A DNA stretch of 64,000 nt from Curtobacterium sp. Leaf261 (GTDB taxonomy: Bacteria; Actinomycetota; Actinomycetes; Actinomycetales; Microbacteriaceae), in NCBI RefSeq assembly GCF_001422205.1, contig NZ_LMMJ01000010.1:186001-250000 (forward strand), written 5' to 3'. Shown piece by piece: positions 42,206-50,962 of this stretch (position 1 is its first letter; every line of letters begins with the position of its first letter). The notes below the pieces were generated by a model. The model did no database searches. It worked only from the letters and a program-made list of their open reading frames with translations, and was not told the origin of the DNA. The translations under genes were made by a program, and so were the position numbers.

Positions 42206-43783
42206 TCACCGCACCAGCGTCAGCCGCGCGGTCAGGTCCAGCCGGTCGAGGAACGCCTCGTCGTGGCTGACCACCACGAGCGCCCCGCGGTAGGCACGGA
42301 GCGCATCGACGAGCTCGTCGGCACTGTCGATGTCGAGGTCGTTCGTCGGCTCGTCGAGCACCAGCAACTCCGGCGGCGGGTCCGCGAGGAGCAGGCTCGC
42401 GAGCGCCACCCGGAACCGCTCCCCGCCGGACAGCGACACGGCGGGACGATCGACCGCGTCACCCCGGACGAGGAACCGTGCAAGCCGGTTCCGGAGCAGC
42501 GCGGGCGGCACGTCCGGTGCCGCACGGCGGACGTTCTCGAGGACACTGAGCTCGTCCTCGAGGCCGTCCCGTCGCTGCGCCAGGTACGCGATCCTCGTCG
42601 TGTGCGCGACGGCCTCGGCGCCGGGGTGCTCGCGGGCGTGGTCCGTTCCGACGAGCCGCTCCAGCAGCGTGGTCTTGCCGACGCCGTTGTCCCCGACGAT
42701 CGCGATCCGCTCCGGTCCCTGCACGACGGTCGTCCGACCAGCGATCGTCAGCGTGGCGATCCGCCTGGTCGCGGGCAGCCGAGGATCCGGCAGGTCGACG
42801 GTGATCCGGTCGTCGGTCCGGAGCCGTTCCTCGGCCGTCGTCACGGCGTCCCTGGCATCGGCTTCGGACGACGCGTGGGTCCCGCGGAGGCGACCGGCGG
42901 TCTCCTGCGCCTTCTTCCGCTGCTCGTTCGCGAGGATCTTCGGCATGCTGAGGGCAGCCTTCGCGCCGGCGCGGGCCCGCCGCGCGATCTTCGTCTCGGC
43001 CTCGATCCGCTGGCGCCGCTCGACGCGCACGGTGTGCTCGGCCGCACGGACGTCGCGCTCCGCGGCGGCCTGTTCGACGGCGAGCCGTTCCTCGAACGCG
43101 GCGAACGTCCCGCCGAACACCGTCAGGGAGCCGTCCCGCAGCTCGACGGTCTCGTCGACGTGCTCGAGCAGCTCCCGGTCGTGGCTGACGAGGAGCAGCG
43201 TCCCCCGCCAGGAGTCCACCATGTCGAGGAGTGCTGCGCGGGCGCGGCGATCCAGGTTGTTCGTCGGCTCGTCGAGGAGTGCGATCGGCCGTCCCCGGAG
43301 GCGGATCCCGGCGACGGCCACGAGGACCGCCTCGCCACCGGAGAGGGTGCCGACCCGACGGTCCAGGCCGTCCGGGCCGAGCCCGAGTCCGAGTGCGTCG
43401 ATCGCGGCCTCGGCGCGCGACTCGACGTCCCAGTCGTCGCCGATGCGGTCGAAGTGCCCCGGATCGACGTCGCCGCCGAGGACCGCGCGGAGCGCCTCGA
43501 GTGTCGTGCGGATCCCGAGCAGGTCGGCGACGGTGTCGTCGGGGCCAGTGTCGAGGCGCTGCGGCAGGACGTCGACGTCGCCGGACGTCACGACCCTGCC
43601 GCCGGTCGGTGTCAGCTCGCCGGTGACGAGTCGGACGAGGGTGGACTTGCCGGCGCCGTTCGCGCCGACGAGCCCGGTGCGGCCGCGACCGAACGCCGCG
43701 GAGACGTGGTCGAGGACGGTCGAGCCGTCGGGCCAGGCGAACGAGCAGTCGGTGAGGACGACGGACGGGGTGCTTGCGGGCAT
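42206..43783 (-). CDS. ABC-F family ATPase, 525 aa
   Basis: Soluble protein with two ABC ATPase domains and no membrane part, as in ABC-F translation or antibiotic-protection factors. Domain 1 has GANGAGKST (about residues 39-47), LSGGEAVLVAVA and LLDEPTNNLDRR. Domain 2 has GDNGVGKTT, LSGGERFRVALA and LVLDEPTNDLDID. The linker (about 235-300) is basic and alanine-rich (KIARRARAGAKAAL). It is close in form to actinobacterial ABC-F proteins annotated as macrolide or multidrug resistance ATPases, but no resistance can be claimed. Start ATG 43783 has AGGGAG upstream. It converges on the MMPL gene. Confidence 0.95.
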   Translation of the reverse strand: MPASTPSVVLTDCSFAWPDGSTVLDHVSAAFGRGRTGLVGANGAGKSTLVRLVTGELTPTGGRVVTSGDVDVLPQRLDTGPDDTVADLLGIRTTLEALRAVLGGDVDPGHFDRIGDDWDVESRAEAAIDALGLGLGPDGLDRRVGTLSGGEAVLVAVAGIRLRGRPIALLDEPTNNLDRRARAALLDMVDSWRGTLLLVSHDRELLEHVDETVELRDGSLTVFGGTFAAFEERLAVEQAAAERDVRAAEHTVRVERRQRIEAETKIARRARAGAKAALSMPKILANEQRKKAQETAGRLRGTHASSEADARDAVTTAEERLRTDDRITVDLPDPRLPATRRIATLTIAGRTTVVQGPERIAIVGDNGVGKTTLLERLVGTDHAREHPGAEAVAHTTRIAYLAQRRDGLEDELSVLENVRRAAPDVPPALLRNRLARFLVRGDAVDRPAVSLSGGERFRVALASLLLADPPPELLVLDEPTNDLDIDSADELVDALRAYRGALVVVSHDEAFLDRLDLTARLTLVR

Positions 43784-44105
43784 GGTGCTCCCTGTGCCGC
43801 GCGGCGGTGCAGCAGCGCAGCGGTGTCGGTGCTGGGTGCACGACGACCCGGGCGCTCGGTGAGGCGAGCGACGCGGCGGGCGTCAGTGCGTGGGCAGCGT
43901 CTGCGCAGACACGATCGTGTCCAGGTGCGCAGTTCCGACGGAGAGTATCAACGGCCCGTCCTTCCGAATGGGTTCGCTCCGACCGTACGCGGTCCCGTCT
44001 CCGGAGCGCAAGAGGCAGCGACCCGGACCGAGCCGCGGCCTCCGAGGAGGACGACCCCGACGCAGGGCGAGGCCGTCGCGCCCAGCCCGTGGGAGGCTGG
44101 TCCGC
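43784..44105. other. divergent intergenic region, ABC-F/DUF3151
   Basis: No gene is seen. The notable feature is a perfect 14-bp palindrome GACACGATCGTGTC (43908-43921), a possible operator for the ABC-F gene. No clear -35/-10 pair was identified. GGGAGG lies shortly before the DUF3151 start. Confidence 0.45.
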
Positions 44106-44516
44106 ATGACCGACAACCTCCTCGGCGTCCCCGAGACCCGACTCCCCGCCGAACCCGCCGTCACCGATGCGATCGACGGCGGGACACCTCTCGTCGACGT
44201 CGTCACCGCGAACCCGTCGTCGAGCATCGCCTGGGCCCTGCTCGCGGACGAGGCCTGGGCCCGCGGCGCGACCCTCGAGTCCTACGCCTACGCCCGGGTC
44301 GGCTACCACCGCGGACTCGATGCGCTCCGCAAGGGCGGCTGGCGTGGCCAGGGCCCGGTCCCGTGGTCGCACGAGCCGAACCGCGGGGTGCTCCGTGCGC
44401 TCTACGCCCTCCGCCGGGCCGCCGGCGCGATCGGCGAGGAGCCCGAGGTCGAACGGCTCAGCGCCTTCCTCGACGACGCCGACCGCACCGCGATCGCCGC
44501 CATCGAGGCCGAGTAG
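44106..44516 (+). CDS. DUF3151 domain protein, 136 aa
   Basis: Matches the actinobacterial DUF3151 family across its whole length. It starts MTDNLLGVPETRLPAE and contains SSIAWALLADEAWARGATLESYAYARVGYHRGLDALRK-type helices (conserved block in residues 38-75). GPVPWSHEPNRGVLRALYAL and LSAFLDDADRTAI follow. It is soluble and helical; the function is unknown although the family is widespread and often single-copy. The ATG at 44106 is chosen as the family start. It converges on the beta-galactosidase gene with 5 bp between the two stops. Confidence 0.92.
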   Translation: MTDNLLGVPETRLPAEPAVTDAIDGGTPLVDVVTANPSSSIAWALLADEAWARGATLESYAYARVGYHRGLDALRKGGWRGQGPVPWSHEPNRGVLRALYALRRAAGAIGEEPEVERLSAFLDDADRTAIAAIEAE

Positions 44517-44521
44517 CCGGA

Positions 44522-47500
44522 CTAGCCGAGCAGCACCTCCCACGACCGCCCCGACGGCCAGAGCTGGTGCTCCGGCAGCACGTCGAGCCCGCACGCCCGC
44601 GAGCCGAGCCCGTGCTGCGCGTCGTCCAGGTACAGGTGCAGCTGGTCCGACGGCGGGAGCTCGTGCGGGTGCGCCGCCCGCGTGATCTCCTGCGCCGTCC
44701 ACCGCGAGAGCGTGAACCCGACACGATGTCCGGACTCGGTACCCGGTGCGGTCGTGGGCACTGTCGTCACCGTCAGGGGTCCGACCGACAGCGTCCGGAG
44801 CGACGGACGATGCCCGGTCTCCTGCGGCTTCGAGTACGGCACGCTCAACTCGTCGACGGTCGCGGAGAACCGGTCGACCCGGGCCGCGTCGGCGGAGTCC
44901 ACGTACGACTCCGCGGGCCCTGTCCCGAACCACGTCACCGTCTCGGCGTCGAGCGATCCCGGCAGGTCGATCCGCACCCCGATCCTCGGCCACGTCCAGT
45001 TCCGCACCTGCATCGGCGGCCACGAGCGGTCGCGGTCGTCGATCCTCGGCCAGGTCTGGTCCGGCACCCCGTAGGGTGTCGCCTCGGTCCGGAGGAGGAG
45101 CCCCCGGTCGGTCAGCGTCCACCGGTGCACGACGTCGACCCCGGACCCGCTGTTCGCGGCGCTGACCCGGACGCGCTGCACGAGTCCGTCGTCCGTCCGT
45201 GACACGGACACCACGCGGTGCGAGAGCCGGTCGAGTCCCGCTGCCTCCCAGCGCTCCGCCGACGACGGAGCCGGCACCCCGAGACCGCCGGTCAGCACCG
45301 GGTCGGCGAGTTCGTAGGAGCCCTGCGACGCGCCGCGGTCGTTGTCGGTCGGTGCACGCCAGAGCTCGAGCCGCGGCCCGTCGACGGGCAGTCCGTTCCA
45401 CGAGGCGAGCGACCCGAGTTCGGTGAACGTCGCGACGCCGAGTGCGTCGCCGTCCCACAGGGACCCACCGGAGGACGGCCTGGAGGCACGGGGCGCGTCC
45501 GGCAGGACCGCCGACACCGCCACCTGCCGCCGTGCGACCACGTGCCCGGTGTCCGCCCACGCCGTCGGTCCGGCGAGCTCGGCCGTCACGGTGAGGAACA
45601 CCTCGCCCTCAGGTCCGCCGTCGGCCGTGAGCGCGACGACCTCGTCCGGGACCGGCACGGTGGCCGATCCGTGCGCGGGGACGATCCCGGGGGAGAGCCG
45701 TCCGGAAGCCACCTCGATGCCGTCCCGGGCGAGCGACCAGCAGAACCGCAGGCCCGAGGTCGACGCGGAGTGGAAGCGGTTCTCGACGAGGATCGTCCCG
45801 CCGGCGACGACCGCGGTCACGCCGATCCGGATCGGTGCCACGACGGCCGCGAACTCCAGGAGTCCGGGGGTCGGGGTGTCGTCGGGCAGCACGAGCCCGT
45901 CCATCACGAAGTTGCCGTCGTGCACGACCTCGTCGAAGTCGCCGCCGTAGCCGTAGAAGGGGGTGCCGTCCTCGGTGTGGGTGAGGAGCCCGTGGTCGCG
46001 CCACTCCCACACGAAGCCGCCGTGCAGTCGCGGGTACCGGTCGACGAGGTCCTCGTACTCCTTGATCTGGCCGGGTCCGTTCCCCATCGCGTGCACGTAC
46101 TCGCAGTGGATGAACGGCTTCGAGCGCTGCCGGGCGGACTCGGCCGGCCCGCAGGCGAGCAGCGGCGTGAGCGGTCCGCCCCCGATCGACTCGGTCTCCT
46201 GGAGCGACGGGTACATCCGCGAGTAGACGTCGGTGTACTCGCCCGTGTAGTCGCCCTCGTAGTGCACCGGGCGCTCGGGGTCCCGACGGTGCACCCACTG
46301 GCTCATCGCGGCGAGGTTCCGGCCGGTGTGCGACTCGTTGCCGAGCGACCACATGACGATCGAGGCGTGGTTCTTGTCGCGCTCGACGGTGCGGGCGATC
46401 CGGTCGAGGTAGGCGTCCTCCCACGCGGGATCGTCCGACGGGTTCCCGATCCAGTCGACCGCGTCGAACCCGTGCGTCTCGAGGTCGCACTCCAGGATCA
46501 CCCAGAAGCCGAGCTCGTCCGCCAGGTCGAGGACCCGGGGGTGCGGCGGGTAGTGCGACGTCCGGATGGCGTTGACGTTGTGCCGCTTCATGAGCGCCAT
46601 GTCGGCCCGCGCGTGCGCCTCGTCGAAGACCCGGCCGCGGACGGGGTGCGTCTCGTGGCGGTTCACCCCGTGGAACACGACGCGCTCGCCGTTGACGAGG
46701 AACCGGTCCCCACGGATCTCGACGGTGCGGAACCCGATGCGGAGCGCGACCGTCTCGCCGACGGGACCGGACGGGGCGGACGCGCCCCCGGGCCTCCCGG
46801 CCGACGCACCGGACGCGCCCGACGCACCGGACGCGACCGACGCTGCCGACGCACCGGACGCGACCGTCGCACCCGACGCTGCCGACGCTGCCGACGCGCC
46901 GGACGCGACCGTCGCGTCGTACAGCCGCGGCTGCTCGGCGGTCCAGGCCTCGACCGCCTCGACCTCGATCGGCTCGACCTCATCCGCCGACGCCCACGTG
47001 ACGTCGACCCCGAGCGCCGGCACCTGGAAGCGGATCGGGAAGACACCCTCGACGGCGGCGGTGATCACACCGCTCCCGGTCGACGGACGTCCGGACGCAG
47101 CGGTCCCCGCGTCGGCCGCGGACCCGAGCACGGGCGCCCAGGACGCGCGCACGAACACGTCCTCGACCGGCGCCTCGGGCCGGGCGAGGAGCGTGACGTC
47201 GCGGAAGATGCCGGGCAGCCACCACTGGTCCTGGTCCTCGATGTAGCTCGCCGCCGACCACTGGTGCACGCGGACCGCGATGTCGTTCGACCCGGGCCGG
47301 AGGAGCGACGTCACGTCGAACTCCGTGGCGAGCCGCGACCCCGTCGACCAGCCGACGAGCGCGCCGTTCACCCACACCCGGAAGTGCGACTCGACCCCGT
47401 CGAACCGCAGGAGCACACGCCCGGCACCCGATGCCGCGGCGTCGAACCCCGACGGCAGCTCGAAGGTCCGGCGGTAGTCGCCCGTCGGGTTCTCGTCCGG

Positions 47501-47800
47501 CGGGTGCGGCGCGTCGATCGGGAACGGGAACTGCACGTTCGTGTAGATCGGCGACCCGTGACCGTGCAGGACCCAGTGCGCGGGGACGGGGAGCGTGCCC
47601 CAGTCCTCGCCGTCGGCGTCCGCGTCGGGAGCGTCCATGTCGTCCGGGGCGTCGGCCACCGGGGACCAGCGGAACCGCCACTCCCCGTTCAGTGAGAGCG
47701 ACGGAGCATCGGTGTGCAACCAGGCCCGCGGGGCGAGCCGTGACGCCGATCCAGGGGCCGTCGAGTGGAGGTCTGCACGTGCGGGAGAGGTCAGTGCCAT
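44522..47800 (-). CDS. lacZ: beta-galactosidase, glycoside hydrolase family 2, 1092 aa
   Basis: Five-domain LacZ-type enzyme hydrolysing beta-galactosides. The sugar-binding domain has SLNGEWRFRW and DQDQWWLPGIFRDV. The TIM barrel has HGVNRHETHP, then the acid/base Glu489 in WSLGNES and nucleophile Glu567 in FIHCEYVHAMGNG. The C-terminal Bgal_small_N domain includes ELWRAPTDNDRG and TWFGTGPAESYVDS. An unusual Ser/Gly/Ala-rich insertion of about 45 residues (about 293-343) interrupts domain 2 just before IGFRTVEI. It is encoded by GACGC-type repeats and a CCGGGAGGC motif. The protein has no signal peptide, so it acts in the cytoplasm. ATG 47800 is used; ATG 47839 with GGAG nearby is possible. 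No lac permease or regulator is adjacent. Confidence 0.94.
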   Translation of the reverse strand: MALTSPARADLHSTAPGSASRLAPRAWLHTDAPSLSLNGEWRFRWSPVADAPDDMDAPDADADGEDWGTLPVPAHWVLHGHGSPIYTNVQFPFPIDAPHPPDENPTGDYRRTFELPSGFDAAASGAGRVLLRFDGVESHFRVWVNGALVGWSTGSRLATEFDVTSLLRPGSNDIAVRVHQWSAASYIEDQDQWWLPGIFRDVTLLARPEAPVEDVFVRASWAPVLGSAADAGTAASGRPSTGSGVITAAVEGVFPIRFQVPALGVDVTWASADEVEPIEVEAVEAWTAEQPRLYDATVASGASAASAASGATVASGASAASVASGASGASGASAGRPGGASAPSGPVGETVALRIGFRTVEIRGDRFLVNGERVVFHGVNRHETHPVRGRVFDEAHARADMALMKRHNVNAIRTSHYPPHPRVLDLADELGFWVILECDLETHGFDAVDWIGNPSDDPAWEDAYLDRIARTVERDKNHASIVMWSLGNESHTGRNLAAMSQWVHRRDPERPVHYEGDYTGEYTDVYSRMYPSLQETESIGGGPLTPLLACGPAESARQRSKPFIHCEYVHAMGNGPGQIKEYEDLVDRYPRLHGGFVWEWRDHGLLTHTEDGTPFYGYGGDFDEVVHDGNFVMDGLVLPDDTPTPGLLEFAAVVAPIRIGVTAVVAGGTILVENRFHSASTSGLRFCWSLARDGIEVASGRLSPGIVPAHGSATVPVPDEVVALTADGGPEGEVFLTVTAELAGPTAWADTGHVVARRQVAVSAVLPDAPRASRPSSGGSLWDGDALGVATFTELGSLASWNGLPVDGPRLELWRAPTDNDRGASQGSYELADPVLTGGLGVPAPSSAERWEAAGLDRLSHRVVSVSRTDDGLVQRVRVSAANSGSGVDVVHRWTLTDRGLLLRTEATPYGVPDQTWPRIDDRDRSWPPMQVRNWTWPRIGVRIDLPGSLDAETVTWFGTGPAESYVDSADAARVDRFSATVDELSVPYSKPQETGHRPSLRTLSVGPLTVTTVPTTAPGTESGHRVGFTLSRWTAQEITRAAHPHELPPSDQLHLYLDDAQHGLGSRACGLDVLPEHQLWPSGRSWEVLLG
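46790..46917. repeat. degenerate short tandem repeats inside lacZ
   Basis: In-frame GACGCACCG/GACGCGACC/GACGCTGCC units (about 9-15 bp) encode the SGAS/AASG-rich insertion. At 46790-46803 they join a copy of the dispersed CGGCCGGGAGGCCC motif (minus strand). Confidence 0.85.
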
Positions 47801-47881
47801 GGGCGTCGGTCGTCCTTGATCGAGTGCGCCGCGGGCCATGTGCTCCGCGACGAGTGGGCCCCTGCCGGGGTGCTCCCAAGC

Positions 47882-49081
47882 CTAACGAGACTCTTCGTCC
47901 GTCGGTGGCACGATCGGCAACGCGAGCAGCGGCAGCGCGGCGACCACGAGGAAGCTCCCGGCGAACCCGAGCACACCGACGAGGGCTCCGACCCCCGGGC
48001 CGACGGCGCTCGCCGCGATGAACTGCCCGGTGTTCTGGGCCCCGAGTGCCCGACCGGACCAGAACGGCCCGGCGGCCTCGGCGACGCTCGTGTAGGCCAG
48101 GCCGTTGTCCGCCACGGTGACGGTCGTCGCGATGACGAGGAACACGGCGGCAGCGGCGAGATGGGTGGCGTCGACCAGGGCGAGCAACCCCATCACGACG
48201 GCGGCGGACACGGCGACCCAGCGGAGCGGCCCGACACGGGACCCGGCCCGGTCACTCCACACTCCGACGCCGATCCGTCCGAGTGCCCCGACGAACTGCG
48301 ACGCCCCGACGAGGACCCCCGCACCGAGCGCCGACCACCCGAGGTCGCCGGTCAGCCAGACGAGTCCGTACGTCGAGAGTGTGAACTGCGGCACCACGAG
48401 CAGGATCGACACCGCGTGGATGCGCCAGAGGAACGACGACGACCGGTACGGACTGGTCGCCGCGTCGCCGGTCGGTCGCGTCGGTCTCGGCGGGTTCGCG
48501 ATGCCGATCGCGCAGAGCACCGCGAGGACGACGGTGAGTGCGATCGGCAGCACGAGGGCGGCGCGGATGCCGTGCGCCTCGGCGATGGTCGGCACCGTCA
48601 GCGCGGCGATGGACACCCCGAGCGGCTGCGACATCTGCCGGATGCCCATCGCGAGCCCCCGGCGGTGCTTCGGGAACCAGCCGACGACGACCCTGCCGGA
48701 TGCCGCGTTCGTCGAGGCACTCGTCATCCCCGCGAGCAGGAACGACAGGCCGAGCAGCACCGGGTCCCCGGCGCTCGCGAACGCGGCCAGGGTGGCGAGG
48801 GCGGTGAGCACCAGGCCCCCGGCGATCACGATCCGCTCCCCGATCCGGTCGGTGATCGCGCCCCAGGCGATGAGCGTCAGCACCATGCCGAACGTCGGTG
48901 CGCCGGCGAGCAGCCCCGCGGTCGCCAGCGGCACGCCCTCGGAGCGGAGGAGCGGGATCAGGAAGGCGGGTGCGGACACGACGAGGGTCCCGGCGGCCTG
49001 CGCCGCCACCCCGAGGGCGAGCATCGCCCACGCGCGAGCGCTCGAGACACGGTCTGGAGGCGCGGCTGCGGTCGACGTCAC
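47882..49081 (-). CDS. MFS transporter (CynX/NimT-like), 399 aa
   Basis: Twelve-helix major facilitator. Start GTG 49081 is chosen because GGAAGG lies 7 nt upstream and the first helix follows; the longer frame runs through a tandem repeat and the GntR operator. Motif-A-like GAITDRIGERIVIAGG lies between helices 2 and 3, and GVWSDRAGSRVGPL in the matching place of the second half. Similar proteins transport small anions or organic acids, but the substrate is unknown. It is divergent from the GntR regulator, which probably controls it through the GGTATACC sites. Confidence 0.9.
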   Translation of the reverse strand: MTSTAAAPPDRVSSARAWAMLALGVAAQAAGTLVVSAPAFLIPLLRSEGVPLATAGLLAGAPTFGMVLTLIAWGAITDRIGERIVIAGGLVLTALATLAAFASAGDPVLLGLSFLLAGMTSASTNAASGRVVVGWFPKHRRGLAMGIRQMSQPLGVSIAALTVPTIAEAHGIRAALVLPIALTVVLAVLCAIGIANPPRPTRPTGDAATSPYRSSSFLWRIHAVSILLVVPQFTLSTYGLVWLTGDLGWSALGAGVLVGASQFVGALGRIGVGVWSDRAGSRVGPLRWVAVSAAVVMGLLALVDATHLAAAAVFLVIATTVTVADNGLAYTSVAEAAGPFWSGRALGAQNTGQFIAASAVGPGVGALVGVLGFAGSFLVVAALPLLALPIVPPTDEESR

Positions 49082-49095
49082 GGGTCGCCTTCCTG

Positions 49096-49140
49096 GGTGG
49101 GTCACGCCTCGGTGGGTCACGCCTCGGTGGGTCACGCCGG
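49096..49140. repeat. 15-bp tandem repeat before the MFS gene
   Basis: GTGGGTCACGC occurs three times with a period of 15 bp (49097-49137), then a weaker fourth copy near 49149. It lies in the leader of the minus-strand MFS gene. Confidence 0.85.
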
Positions 49141-49180
49141 TTCCTCGGGGGTCACGCTGGCGCGCGCGCGGGGCACGTGA

Positions 49181-49204
49181 TTGGTATACCAAAACGGTAT
49201 ACCA
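49181..49204. promoter_or_regulatory. double GntR/FadR-type operator
   Basis: Two perfect GGTATACC palindromes (49183-49190 and 49196-49203) 13 bp apart, within TTGGTATACCAAAACGGTAT and continuing ACCA. This fits the TNGTNNNACNA consensus known for FadR-subfamily regulators. It lies upstream of the GntR gene's -10 (TACGCT, 49223-49228) and faces the divergent MFS gene. Confidence 0.8.
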
Positions 49205-49236
49205 TCTCGCGGGTCGCTCGGCTACGCTGATCGACC

Positions 49237-49941
49237 GTGACCGCACCGACCGACGCCGCACCCGTGTCGCAGACCGTGCAGCTCTACGACAACCTGCGTG
49301 CGGCGATCCTGACGCTCGAGCTCGCACCGGGGGAGCGGATCTCCGAGCGCGGCCTCGAGGCCCGGTTCCACGCTTCGAGGACCCCCGTCCGCGCAGCGCT
49401 GTCGCGGCTCGAACGCGAGGGGCTCATCCTCCACCAGGGACGCTCCTGGACCGTCACGCCGATCGACCTCGGCGAGATCGCCGCGCTCGCCGAACTCCGC
49501 GTGGTCCTCGAGCCCGCTGCTGCACGGCTCGCCGTCTCCCGGGCTCCGGCCGCTGAGCTCGATGCGGTCCGGGCGCATCTCGACGAGCTGCGCCCGACCC
49601 CCGACCAGGAGTCCGGTCTCCGGATGGGGAGCACGTTCCACCTCGACATGGCGGCGCTCGGCGGCAACCGGTTCCTCACCGAGACCGTCGCGGACGCGCT
49701 CACCCGGTTGGAACGGAGTCGGTGGCTCGAGGTCCGCACCGCCGAGGCCAGGGACGCCGCGTGGCAGGAGCACTCCGCGATCCTCGACGCCGTCGTGGCG
49801 CGGGACGCCGACCGCGCGGCCGAGCTCCTCGCGGCGCACGTCTCGGGGACGAACGACCGGCTCATGGCGTTCATCGCGCAGGAGCGTCGTCGTCTCCGGG
49901 GCGCGGGCATGGCGATCGTCGGAGAGTCCAGGCAGCCCTGA
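49237..49941 (+). CDS. GntR-family regulator, FadR/FCD subfamily, 234 aa
   Basis: Ligand-responsive repressor. The winged HTH occupies about residues 8-75 (LRAAILTLELAPGERISERGLEARFHASRTPVRAALSRLEREGLI-type pattern). The all-helical FCD effector domain follows, with the metal-binding pattern of Asp/His residues: FHLDMAALGGNRFL and WQEHSAILDAVVARDADRAAELLAAHV. The GTG at 49237 has a TACGCT box 8 nt upstream and no ribosome site, so the mRNA may be leaderless. Its operator lies in the gap to the MFS gene, its likely target. FCD ligands are usually organic acids. Confidence 0.94.
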   Translation: MTAPTDAAPVSQTVQLYDNLRAAILTLELAPGERISERGLEARFHASRTPVRAALSRLEREGLILHQGRSWTVTPIDLGEIAALAELRVVLEPAAARLAVSRAPAAELDAVRAHLDELRPTPDQESGLRMGSTFHLDMAALGGNRFLTETVADALTRLERSRWLEVRTAEARDAAWQEHSAILDAVVARDADRAAELLAAHVSGTNDRLMAFIAQERRRLRGAGMAIVGESRQP

Positions 49942-49988
49942 GCCCTGAGTACTGGGTCGGCCGGCGCGCCCGTCGGGTCGCCAGACAC

Positions 49989-50027
49989 CACGACGCCCCC
50001 GGGGTGGTGCTCTCCGGGGGTGTCGTG
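49989..50027. terminator. hairpin between convergent genes
   Basis: CACGACGCCCCCGG (49989-50002) pairs with CCGGGGGTGTCGTG (50014-50027) over 14 bp with one G-T pair. It separates the GntR gene from the convergent secreted-protein gene. Confidence 0.7.
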
Positions 50028-50061
50028 ATCGCGGACAGGTTCTCCCTCCGCCTGGCTGGAC

Positions 50062-50862
50062 TCAGCCGACGCGGATGGTGAGCGTCCCGGCAGGGGACTG
50101 GACGCCGTTGCTCTCCTGCGTCACCGTCACGACGTTGTCGCCGAACTTCAAGCCTCGGAGGAACTGGAAGTTCATGCCGTTGCTGACGGGGATCTTCGAG
50201 GTGGTGCCGTTGGCGGTCACGACGAACCAGGTGCCCTTGACGTCCTGGCCATTGACGAGGATGGACGCGCCGGTGAGACCCTGCCGTTCGATGAGCGAGA
50301 CGGACGGCGCCTTGGTCTTGTCGAACCCGTCGGCGAGGATCGGCCCGGCGGTGAAGCCGGGGTCGATCGGCCGCGAGGGGTCGACGCCGATGGCCGGGTT
50401 GGTCAGGTCGGTGTACTCGGAGCCGTTGAAGGCCGAGTCGTACGTCGTGGTGCCGGCGATGGTCGACACGCCATCGAGCTGCTGCGTGACCGTGACGGTG
50501 TTCTGGCCTTGCTTGAAGTTCTTGATGAACACGAAGGAGCCGCCGGTGTTGGACTGGATGCGCTGCGTTCGGCCGTTCACCTCGACGACGAACTCGGCCC
50601 CGCTGACGCGCTGACCGGAGAGGCTGAAGGACGCTTCCCCACGGAGCGGCCAGGACTCGATGAGGGCGACGGTCGGGGCCTTGCTCGGGTCGAGAGCGCT
50701 GGCCTGTGCGACGTTCGAGGCAACGGCGTTCTGACGTGCGGAACGGACGTCGGTGGACTGCGACGCGGTGTTCGGGGTGGCGGCGAACGCGCCGGCGGCA
50801 GGCACGGCGACGAGGCCGAATGCGAGACCTGCGATGACGGTGAGCTTGAGGGGGGTGTTCAT
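50062..50862 (-). CDS. secreted protein with two internal repeats, 266 aa
   Basis: The N-terminal signal peptide is clear (MNTPLKLTVIAGLAFGLVAVPAAGAFA, cleavage after about residue 27). The mature protein contains two related segments of about 80 residues. The first runs from APTVALIESWPLRG to TVTVTQQLDGVSTIAGTTT, the second from APSVSLIERQGLTG to VVTVTQESNGVQSPAGTLT. Both are beta-rich and contain a VSG/VKG...FVVxVNG core, so the gene arose by internal duplication. The spacing suggests Ig-like or carbohydrate-contacting modules. AAAGGA precedes the ATG. It lies downstream of another secreted Ig-like protein on the same strand, next to the exopolysaccharide locus, and may be matrix-associated. 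Confidence 0.85.
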   Translation of the reverse strand: MNTPLKLTVIAGLAFGLVAVPAAGAFAATPNTASQSTDVRSARQNAVASNVAQASALDPSKAPTVALIESWPLRGEASFSLSGQRVSGAEFVVEVNGRTQRIQSNTGGSFVFIKNFKQGQNTVTVTQQLDGVSTIAGTTTYDSAFNGSEYTDLTNPAIGVDPSRPIDPGFTAGPILADGFDKTKAPSVSLIERQGLTGASILVNGQDVKGTWFVVTANGTTSKIPVSNGMNFQFLRGLKFGDNVVTVTQESNGVQSPAGTLTIRVG

Positions 50863-50962
50863 GATGGTTCCTTTGTCTGCAGCAAGATCGCGCTGATCTC
50901 TGAAGTATTGGATACCGACTTGCGATGCTGCCGAGTGCGATGCCGCGAAGTCCCGGCCCGCA

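Noticed and set aside
42459..45560. Minus-strand open frame of over 1000 codons
   Set aside because: It spans the ABC-F, DUF3151 and lacZ ends in other frames; the product is Arg/Ala/Gly-rich with no domain. It is a shadow caused by high GC.
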